A stretch of 5,655 nucleotides of DNA from positions 1-5,655 of the forward strand of contig CALFXE010000175.1 in NCBI GenBank assembly GCA_937927845.1. Direction: 5' to 3'. This document shows, one piece after another, positions 1 through 5,655 of this stretch. The number at the start of each line of letters is the position of its first letter. Position 1 is the stretch's first letter. The DNA comes from an uncultured Paludibacter sp. (GTDB lineage Bacteria; Bacteroidota; Bacteroidia; Bacteroidales; Paludibacteraceae). A program made the position numbers and the translations under genes. The notes beneath the pieces are model-generated. The model saw only the letters and a program-made list of their open reading frames with translations, did no database searches and was not told where the DNA came from.

Positions 1-411
1 CTCTCCGGCCGATTCCGATTGTTCAATCGTCTCGACAGCCGCAATCACCTCCTTATTCCCTCCACCGGGGAATAACGAATACAGCTCCATGTTCAACATA
101 ATAAACATGACCGACACGACGGCAAAACCAATCCCTGTCCATCGTACATACTTACGAGCAAGCGTTTTCATCAAGCCATGCTCACCATATTTATTGCTCA
201 TGCCGTAAATTTTCATGACGAGGAATGTTCCAACCGCCAGGATGATACCGACACATAGATAGGTGGGCAAGCCGACGATGTACATCAAGGCAAAGACAAT
301 GAGCAATGCAACAACACCGCCGCCCAAATACCAGATGTATTGTGCTTTCAAGCCTTTAAATTCAATACTCTGATTAATTCCTTTGTTGATTTGATAAACA
401 CTATTTGCCAT
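1..411 (-). CDS. traF: TraF-family (DUF4133) conjugative transposon membrane protein, 3' end cut by window edge
   Basis: This is a small inner-membrane component of the Bacteroidota conjugation apparatus, in the family of TraF from CTnDOT-type elements; its exact role in the mating channel is not defined. The frame starts at ATG 411-409 and stays open for 137 codons to the left edge, so the C-terminus is missing. Family hallmarks seen are an N-terminal INKGI (residues 8-12), IEFKGLKAQYI (16-26), two hydrophobic segments (about 24-47 and 49-69), and the loop NKYGEHGLMK (73-82). After LARK (84-87) the protein does not end in the short basic tail I expect for this family. Instead it has a third hydrophobic segment (about 92-108) and a soluble, acidic stretch beginning FPGGGNKEV. 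No purine-rich Shine-Dalgarno site precedes the start; the leader is A/T-rich, as is usual in this phylum. It begins 20 bases after the methyltransferase-helicase stop, so co-transcription is likely. Family assignment is firm for residues 1-85; the tail is unassigned. Confidence 0.85.
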   Translation of the reverse strand, partial: MANSVYQINKGINQSIEFKGLKAQYIWYLGGGVVALLIVFALMYIVGLPTYLCVGIILAVGTFLVMKIYGMSNKYGEHGLMKTLARKYVRWTGIGFAVVSVMFIMLNMELYSLFPGGGNKEVIAAVETIEQSESAGE

Positions 412-431
412 AACTTTTCGTTTTTATTGTT
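412..431 (-). other. 20-base intergenic gap between helicase tail and traF
   Basis: This is the only non-coding gap in the window. On the minus strand it is very A-rich, has no inverted repeat, no terminator and no GGAGG-like site. The A-rich leader directly before the traF ATG fits Bacteroidota translation starts, which rely little on Shine-Dalgarno pairing. The short spacing implies that the two genes are co-transcribed. Confidence 0.6.
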
Positions 432-1670
432 TTATAATCGCATCCTGCTTCGCGGACGTTCCGACACTTGAGTTGTTGCCAGTACTAGTTCCTTCGCAGC
501 AGAATGTCCGTTCATCTTTTTTGTCAACTGGATAACAGGTGTTTCTGCAACTTCTTCCGATTTGCTTTCTACCTGTTGTTGTTTCAGTTGGTTTTCCTGT
601 ATCTTAATTGCTATCTGCCTTTCCAGGTTAGCGAGTTCATTTTTCATTTGCTGCAATTCCGGCTCCTTTAAAAAAAGCTTCGTAGTAAGCTGTTCCAGCT
701 TAGGTATTGCTGTATTCAGGTCAGATAATGTATGCTCATACTTTCCTCTGAGGCTTTCTACGCGGTCAATGGCGTTAAGAAAATGTCTTGCAGCCAGTTT
801 GGGGTTGTCTGTATTAGGAAGACCATTGTTGTACGTGTACTTAATACCATCATCGCCGCCTTGCGCATAAAAGCTGTTAGAATACCGGTATTCAAAAATG
901 CCGTTTTCCTCGTAAGCTTCCTGCTGCCGGCGGATATACAGATTAAAGCCGTACAGCGTACCGATTTGCTCCTTTTGTTCGCTTGCAACGGTTGGCTTCC
1001 AGTCCTGATACAGCTTAATAATATGTCTGCCAATTGCTTCACTGTTTGACGTGTTGACGTTAACCAGCTTGATGGGATTAACCTTGATACCATCCTTATC
1101 CAGTTGAAGATTGGCTTTGTACACCTTTTCATCTGCCACCAGTTTGTCAAGCGTTTTTACGGTAGATGCCTGTTCGTTTTGCAGATTTTCCAACTGGTAC
1201 TTGTTACGAGCTATTTCCCTGAAGTGCGATACTTTCAGGCTTTCCATTACTGCTATCTTTTTTTCCAGCTTTGACTTTTCGAGAAGTGTTGTATCTCCTG
1301 AAAGAATAGCAATGTATTCGGAGAAATTCATTCCACTCTTTTCATCAATGGCGCCTTCATCAATGGTACGTACATTAAGCTCACAGTTTTTCATTTGTGA
1401 AATGAACGTCTGCTTATTTTTCAGTAGGTTAAATTTGTAATTATCGAGCGATTGCTCTACTGCATATACATAATTCTGTACCTTGTTGCCGTAATGCTCT
1501 TTGGCCAATACATTGCCCTGCCTTGCTCCACGGCCATTGCGCTGTTCCAATTCAGAAGGTTTCCAGGGAATATCCAGATGATGCATCGCTACCACTCGTT
1601 GCTGGACGTTTAAGCCTGTACCTGCTTTTTCAGTACTACCTAATAGGATGCGGATTTCGCCTTCGTTCAT
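432..1670 (-). CDS. 3' fragment of methyltransferase-helicase: second helicase lobe (motifs V, VI) and coiled-coil tail
   Basis: This is the C-terminal part of the large helicase encoded upstream, now in a different frame. The ATG at 1670 is probably an ordinary internal methionine: homologous sequence continues upstream of it in the same frame (EEITFIHDW, then DKKKPELFRK) back to an in-frame TAA at 1734-1736. Helicase motif V is seen as LLGSTEKAGTGLNVQ (residues 9-23) and motif VI as QRNGRGARQG (43-52, bases 1515-1544), with the arginines that normally contact ATP. Next comes a family-typical stretch (SLDNYKFNLLKNKQTFISQ, about 74-92). Two regions rich in heptad-like Leu/Lys/Glu follow, probably coiled coils (about 129-183 and 294-370), flanking a module with GTLYGFNLYI (237-246). 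The C-terminus is basic (RPRSRMRL). Without the first RecA lobe this 412-residue piece could not hydrolyse ATP. It might be made by restart at the overlapping ATGA, or only as part of a frameshifted fusion. Confidence 0.8.
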   Translation of the reverse strand: MNEGEIRILLGSTEKAGTGLNVQQRVVAMHHLDIPWKPSELEQRNGRGARQGNVLAKEHYGNKVQNYVYAVEQSLDNYKFNLLKNKQTFISQMKNCELNVRTIDEGAIDEKSGMNFSEYIAILSGDTTLLEKSKLEKKIAVMESLKVSHFREIARNKYQLENLQNEQASTVKTLDKLVADEKVYKANLQLDKDGIKVNPIKLVNVNTSNSEAIGRHIIKLYQDWKPTVASEQKEQIGTLYGFNLYIRRQQEAYEENGIFEYRYSNSFYAQGGDDGIKYTYNNGLPNTDNPKLAARHFLNAIDRVESLRGKYEHTLSDLNTAIPKLEQLTTKLFLKEPELQQMKNELANLERQIAIKIQENQLKQQQVESKSEEVAETPVIQLTKKMNGHSAAKELVLATTQVSERPRSRMRL

Positions 1671-4600
1671 CTTTCTAAACAGTTCCGGTTTTTTCTTATC
1701 TGTCCAGTCGTGAATGAAAGTGATTTCTTCTCTTTAAGCGCACCATAGATATTGAACTCGTCAGGCTTGGGTGTACCGATGTCGCAGAAGACAATCTGTG
1801 TTCCTTTGTGTGGCGTGGTCTCGTTATAAATTGCCGCAATCTTCCGGGCTGATACATTTACTTTGTTATCAGGGTGGTCGCTGTATTTCCACTCATTAAT
1901 CAGCCGCATATCGGCTGCCATCTTTTTGGCATAATTGGTAGCTATCAACATACGGCCTTTATCTTCTTCTGGTGTTAGCTTGCCACGCCCGATTAATTCC
2001 CCATCGCCCGTTTTAGCGAATTGCATGAGGTTTTTAATGAACGCACTTTGCTCCGGATTAGGCTTGATATTGACAAGCGTTTCGTTTAGTTCGGGTTTAT
2101 CCAGGTGGATATGTTTAGCGGTTTTATAATCAGTAATCTCATTATAGAATAAAGCGAGCTCCGGCACTTTAATGAAATGACGAAAACGTTCCTTAGCGAT
2201 GATTTCATTCGTTACTGAAAATTCAAAATCTGTTGTTTTGCGGGCAAAGACGGCTGCCCAGCCATCAAAGTTTTCGATGTGCTGTCGCTCCATTTCCTTT
2301 GGACGGAGGTATTTAAAGAGCAAATACATTTCGGTCAGGCTATTGGATATAGGCGTTCCCGAAAGGAAGGTTACGCAGAGGTCAGTATTAAAACGGTTTT
2401 GCAACTCTCGAACGGCAAACAGCATATTGAGCGCCTTCTGACTACCTTCCATATTGCCTAAGCCGGCCACTCGGTTATGACGGGTAGTAAAGGTGAGATT
2501 CTTATACTTGTGCGATTCATCAACAAACAGATGGTCAATGTTCATATCTCTGAAGTTGATACCCGCATCTTTCTTTTCTTCTATGTCTTTCAGAATTGAC
2601 TTCAGTTTCCCTTCCAGGTTGTTCTTTCGTATTTCCAATCCTTTAAGCATCTTTTTGGAAATATTACCTCCCAAGTCTTTTACTGTTTCTAAATCTCTTT
2701 CCACATTATCCAGTTCCGTTTGGAATATCTGTTTTTGTATCTCAGGTGATTGTGGTATTTTACCAAACTGGTCATGCGTTAGTATGATGCAATCCCAATT
2801 GTTGTTTTTTATTTCATGAAATAGCCGCAGCCTTTGCGCAGGTGCAAAATCATTTTGTCCGGGAAATAAAATGCGGGCTTTGGGATACGCTTTTTTATAG
2901 GTTTCCGCAATCTGATTCACGTTGGCCTTTAAAGCCACTATCATTGGTTTATGAACAATATCCAGCCGCTTCATTTCCTGTGCGGAAATAATCATGGTAA
3001 GGGTTTTCCCCAGGCCCACTTCGTGGTCAATCAAAGCTCCGCGGTTTTGAATGATACGCCACGCAGCGTTCTTTTGGCTGCTGTATAAATCTTCAATACC
3101 CAGCGCATTCTTATCCAAACCGGGAAAATTTAAATGGCTGCCGTCAAACTCCCGCAGCACATAGCAATTGAAGGTATCGTTGTATAGATTCTCAATACTC
3201 TTTTTCTCTGTATCCGGCAAATCTTTCAGCCATGCTACAAAGCCATTACGCATTTGCTCAATTTTTTGATGCGCTAATTGTATGGCTTCATTATCCGGCA
3301 GGCGTATGGTTTTGCCATCCCCGACAGAAACTTCATAAGTAAAAAAAGGTGTGGTGTTTTCCAATGCATGTTCCAGCAAAGAATAGCCATAAGTTGTTCT
3401 GCCGCTTTTAGGTGTTACCGCAAACTCCCTGGCTACTTTTATATTCATGCAGGTGCTCACTTTGAATGCATCCAACGATGGGTAATAATTGATGGTGGTA
3501 TCCTGCTCAAATAAAGTAGTTGCGAACCGCTCATAGTACGAAGTAGGCATCCAGCGTTCCCCTAAATTAAAATCCAGCAATTCAAAGGGAATGCGCTCTG
3601 GCTGTACCCTTGCTATGGCTTCAGCACTTCGTTTGTATTGGGGATTATCCGGAAACTGATTCGTAAGGCGCTCTGCTTGCCTTAGCTTTTCAACTACATT
3701 GCCACTCAGGTACTGATCGGCAGTTTCCCATTCGCTGCTGGAAGGGTTTAAATACACATGATTGCCAAGACGAGTAATTACTTCACTTTCTTCCAACGCC
3801 ATAGCTGCACTGATAAATCCCAAATCAACTTTGCCAGTATCATTCAGGCTATGAGAAAGAGCTTCAACAGGATTATCGGTTACAAACCGTTCCTTTACCT
3901 GATGGATGGAATGGGTAAGTATATCTGCCTTGACAAAACGTTCACCGTCCCGGCGTTCAAGTGACGACAGCGTAATGATACCAAAGGCGGTGTCTTCCAG
4001 AATAAGCCAGCGGTTGTCCGGACTGTTCAAAAGTCCATATTGCGAAACAAAATCTTCGTAGGCATTATTAAGCTGTTCCCTGCTGGCTTCGCTGATTGTT
4101 TCCCCGGCTACTTCTTTAGTTGATAATTCAAGATAGCTGTCACGAAGCGTTGTATAATTTTCGTAAAAGTTGATATTTCCCTGAAGCACGAGTGGTTGAA
4201 AGACCGCCTGTTTGTATTCAGAATCGGGATTACCAATCGTACCGACATTTCCCATGTGTACCACTAAAGTGCCTTCCTGGTAATAAGGCTTTAAGCCGAT
4301 AAAGGGAAGCGGTGTTTTCTGCTCAAACCGGAAAAATCCTTCCAGCGTCTGATCGCCCTCATATCTAAAGCTGTGGTCAAATTGTTTCAGATAATTGGAT
4401 ATACCTGTCAACTCATGTCCTAATAAACGGGCATCCATCCAGTTCGCAGACAGATGATTTATCTCTTCAACATTGGAATATAGCTTGTATAGATAGCGAT
4501 TACTTTTATGCTGTTTTGCTGTAAGCAATACGACGTTTTCATGGCTTGGCTTATCGGTGGTGCGTATCGTACCAATGATACGGGCGGTTGATTTTTGTAT

Positions 4601-5655
4601 AACTGTTTCGTCGAGCGAGTTGATATAAGCCATTGCCCGGTTGATTTGTTCTGCCGGTGCCGTATCGAATAATCCTAATTGAACCGATGCGGTTTCTGTT
4701 TTGTTTTTGGGCATCGGCAGATAAGTCAGTTTTTTATCTTCATTTTCAGAAGCCAGTAATTCAACTGTTTGTGCTTTTCTGTATAATTCAGCATTAAACC
4801 GATTCTGAAATTGATGGGTAAGGCTGGCATGAAGACTATCCCTGATTTGGTTTATATCGCCATCCTGCCACACAGTTTCATGTGCCTGGCCATATTGATT
4901 TTTACCGGGTATTATCTTATTACCAATAATGACTTCTTTATGATTAAAGAGATATAGGTTTTGATGGTAGCTGCCAAACTGGTTTTTAAGCTCTACTGTG
5001 TCAATCAATAGTTGCTCACTATTGGAAAGCTGCTCTTTGGCTGTATTCTTCTGTACGATCAACAAATGACTGGGCGCTTCTGTATTGCCGGTATCTTTCA
5101 TCAGGTTGTCCGGCATCACTGTCAGGCTTACAAAATCAGCACGTTCAAAAAGATACTGTCTCGCTGTATGATTGGAAGGACTGTTTAAAAAAGCATCGGT
5201 AGTAATAAAACCCATTAAACCCCCATCAGCCAACTTATCAAGCCCTTTGGCAAAAAAGTAGTTATGTATTTTGCCGGATAATTCTTTGTCGGGAAAATCT
5301 TCATCATAAACCGAGAAGTTACCAAAAGGTATATTGCTTACCATCAGGTCATAGCTTCCGTTATCTTTTACCGGAGCTTCTTCAAAGCCGGTAATGTGTG
5401 TATCCGTTTTAATAGAAAGAGAACTATTGATAGCAGATAGAACCAATCCGGTAAGCCGATCCTTTTCCACTGCCGTAATCTGCTTTATTTCAGGAAAGGT
5501 GTTAACTGCTTCACTAATGAAAACACCGGAACCGGCTGACGGTTCATACAGCCTTTTGGGCTGAATGTCTTGTGTCGCCAGAACATTGTACAATGTTTGC
5601 GGTACTACTTCCGGTGTATAAAATGCGGTGAGAACACTATTGCGTAATGAAGCAA
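1667..5655 (-). CDS. 5'-partial N6-adenine DNA methyltransferase / SF2 (SNF2-like) helicase, interrupted by a frameshift
   Basis: This is a giant DNA methyltransferase-helicase of mobile elements, comparable in architecture to phage P1 DarB. The frame enters from the right edge (first whole codon 5653-5651) and gives 1,328 residues. In this numbering, TAFYTP (9-14) is methyltransferase motif X. EPSAGSG (37-43) is the S-adenosylmethionine-binding motif I, and NIPF (107-110, bases 5324-5335) is catalytic motif IV of N6-adenine enzymes. A long middle region follows, including REFDGSHLNFPG (about 834-845). The first helicase lobe has Walker A HEVGLGKT (877-884, lysine 883), a Walker B DESH box (1045-1048), and motif III SGTP (1098-1101). 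A coiled-coil insertion sits between lobe-1 strands (about 972-1028). Motif IV region QIVFCDIGTPKPDEFNIY begins at 1286. Homologous sequence stops after ALKE (1305-1308); the last 20 residues are out-of-frame and end at TGA 1667-1669. A TTG at 5591-5593 could be taken as a start, but motif X lies upstream of it, so the true start is outside the window. Role (antirestriction or DNA processing in transfer) is inferred. Confidence 0.88.
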   Translation of the reverse strand, partial: ASLRNSVLTAFYTPEVVPQTLYNVLATQDIQPKRLYEPSAGSGVFISEAVNTFPEIKQITAVEKDRLTGLVLSAINSSLSIKTDTHITGFEEAPVKDNGSYDLMVSNIPFGNFSVYDEDFPDKELSGKIHNYFFAKGLDKLADGGLMGFITTDAFLNSPSNHTARQYLFERADFVSLTVMPDNLMKDTGNTEAPSHLLIVQKNTAKEQLSNSEQLLIDTVELKNQFGSYHQNLYLFNHKEVIIGNKIIPGKNQYGQAHETVWQDGDINQIRDSLHASLTHQFQNRFNAELYRKAQTVELLASENEDKKLTYLPMPKNKTETASVQLGLFDTAPAEQINRAMAYINSLDETVIQKSTARIIGTIRTTDKPSHENVVLLTAKQHKSNRYLYKLYSNVEEINHLSANWMDARLLGHELTGISNYLKQFDHSFRYEGDQTLEGFFRFEQKTPLPFIGLKPYYQEGTLVVHMGNVGTIGNPDSEYKQAVFQPLVLQGNINFYENYTTLRDSYLELSTKEVAGETISEASREQLNNAYEDFVSQYGLLNSPDNRWLILEDTAFGIITLSSLERRDGERFVKADILTHSIHQVKERFVTDNPVEALSHSLNDTGKVDLGFISAAMALEESEVITRLGNHVYLNPSSSEWETADQYLSGNVVEKLRQAERLTNQFPDNPQYKRSAEAIARVQPERIPFELLDFNLGERWMPTSYYERFATTLFEQDTTINYYPSLDAFKVSTCMNIKVAREFAVTPKSGRTTYGYSLLEHALENTTPFFTYEVSVGDGKTIRLPDNEAIQLAHQKIEQMRNGFVAWLKDLPDTEKKSIENLYNDTFNCYVLREFDGSHLNFPGLDKNALGIEDLYSSQKNAAWRIIQNRGALIDHEVGLGKTLTMIISAQEMKRLDIVHKPMIVALKANVNQIAETYKKAYPKARILFPGQNDFAPAQRLRLFHEIKNNNWDCIILTHDQFGKIPQSPEIQKQIFQTELDNVERDLETVKDLGGNISKKMLKGLEIRKNNLEGKLKSILKDIEEKKDAGINFRDMNIDHLFVDESHKYKNLTFTTRHNRVAGLGNMEGSQKALNMLFAVRELQNRFNTDLCVTFLSGTPISNSLTEMYLLFKYLRPKEMERQHIENFDGWAAVFARKTTDFEFSVTNEIIAKERFRHFIKVPELALFYNEITDYKTAKHIHLDKPELNETLVNIKPNPEQSAFIKNLMQFAKTGDGELIGRGKLTPEEDKGRMLIATNYAKKMAADMRLINEWKYSDHPDNKVNVSARKIAAIYNETTPHKGTQIVFCDIGTPKPDEFNIYGALKEKKSLSFTTGQIRKNRNCLER
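1688..1694 (-). other. Possible -1 frameshift slippery heptamer (A AAA AAC)
   Basis: The minus strand carries A AAA AAC with AAA and AAC exactly in the phase of the upstream (5653-phase) frame. That matches the X XXY YYZ rule for tandem -1 slippage. It lies 18 bases before the TGA at 1667-1669. A -1 slip would continue as PELFRKMNEGE, joining the downstream helicase lobe. I see no convincing downstream hairpin (only CGGA with TCCG, four pairs and a long loop) and no close Shine-Dalgarno-like stimulator. The run of six A's is also explained by the ancestral KKK codons, so function is uncertain. Confidence 0.25.
1728..1737 (-). other. Frameshift / short deletion junction in the helicase gene
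   Basis: Reading leftwards, the upstream frame reads GCG CTT AAA GAG AAG AAA TCA, while the homologous continuation reads GAA GAA ATC ACT in the -1 phase (protein EEITFIHDW). The downstream frame has a TAA at 1734-1736, so it cannot have been read through here. In related helicases the helix beginning DALKEK or similar continues for about ten residues with an IP turn before the EITFIHD strand. Here ALKE is followed directly by EEITF. This suggests loss of a short segment whose length is not a multiple of three, perhaps between the purine-rich AAAGA/GAAGA repeats. The expected missing segment is recalled from the family, not aligned. Confidence 0.7.

Larger units (their letters stand above)
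432..5655 (-). pseudogene. Whole methyltransferase-helicase gene, frame broken near 1730 (5' end outside window)
   Basis: The two reading frames form one ancestral gene: helicase motifs I, II, III and IV lie in the upstream frame, motifs V and VI in the downstream frame, in the correct order and adjacent. The sum in the window is about 1,740 codons; related proteins as I recall them have roughly 1,800-2,000 residues, so only about the first 100-200 residues are off the edge. The break removes the connection between strand IV and strand V of the second RecA lobe, which should abolish ATPase coupling. The methyltransferase domain is intact in the visible sequence and could still be made. Alternatives to true decay are a local assembly error or programmed recoding at the slippery site at 1688-1694. 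Apart from this lesion both frames are clean and keep all catalytic motifs, so the inactivation, if real, is recent. Confidence 0.65.

Noticed and set aside
758..1150. Minus-strand 130-codon frame inside the helicase tail
   Set aside because: It overlaps the recognisable coiled-coil tail in another phase and has no family features of its own.
562..1440. Plus-strand open frames opposite the helicase tail (562-870, 732-1049, 1111-1440)
   Set aside because: They are rich in Ser, Cys and Phe with no family resemblance, and are antisense shadows of a strand with clear conserved motifs.
1935..3964. Plus-strand open frames opposite the helicase and middle region (1935-2129, 2199-2441, 2279-2461, 2493-2819, 3278-3514, 3758-3964)
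   Set aside because: All lie antisense to the continuous conserved coding frame, and none shows a plausible protein family or start context.
5591..5593. TTG as the start codon of the large methyltransferase-helicase
   Set aside because: The frame stays open to the right edge, and the 20 codons upstream encode SLRNSVLTAFYTP, the conserved motif X region, so the real start lies outside the window.
1667..5655. Type I or type III restriction-modification enzyme
   Set aside because: The fused order of methyltransferase, middle region, helicase and coiled-coil tail, the absence of a nuclease motif, and the neighbouring conjugation gene fit the mobile-element methyltransferase-helicase family better.
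1..5655. tRNA, rRNA, CRISPR array, insertion sequence or attachment site
   Set aside because: Coding sequence fills all but about 20 bases, and I saw no regularly spaced repeats, terminal inverted repeats, transposase motifs or RNA-like folds.

Overview
The window looks like part of an integrative and conjugative element (conjugative transposon) from a member of the Bacteroidota, and all recognisable genes lie on the minus strand. Three things suggest this: a TraF-type (DUF4133) conjugation protein, a giant methyltransferase-helicase of the type such elements carry, and AT-rich, Shine-Dalgarno-poor gene starts. Some sequence features recall Sphingobacteriia/Chitinophagia-type elements as I remember them, but the genus cannot be fixed from this stretch.

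Layout in transcription order (right to left). From the right edge down to 1667 runs an open frame that enters from outside the window. It carries an N6-adenine methyltransferase domain, a long middle region, and the first RecA-like lobe of an SF2/SNF2-like helicase. The frame then breaks near 1730. The rest of the same protein (second helicase lobe with motifs V and VI, then a coiled-coil tail) continues in another frame and ends at 432. After a 20-base gap follows a small membrane protein of the TraF (DUF4133) family, which runs off the left edge. There is no non-coding stretch longer than about 20 bases, and I see no RNA gene, insertion sequence, CRISPR array or terminator.

How the parts relate. 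The two large frames are pieces of one ancestral gene of well over 1,740 codons. The break falls between helicase motif IV and the strand before motif V. About ten residues that I expect in this family also seem to be missing there, which fits a short out-of-frame deletion better than a single-base error. The gene is therefore probably inactivated as a helicase, unless recoding rescues it. A canonical A AAA AAC slippery heptamer lies in the correct phase 18 bases upstream of the premature stop, and a -1 slip there would restore the downstream frame; this may be coincidence. In related elements these methyltransferase-helicases are thought to protect or process incoming DNA, as phage P1 DarB does. 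Here the gene is followed directly by the transfer apparatus.

The most interesting points are the broken helicase with its in-phase slippery site, and the TraF-like protein, which has an apparently extra third membrane segment and an unfamiliar C-terminal tail.
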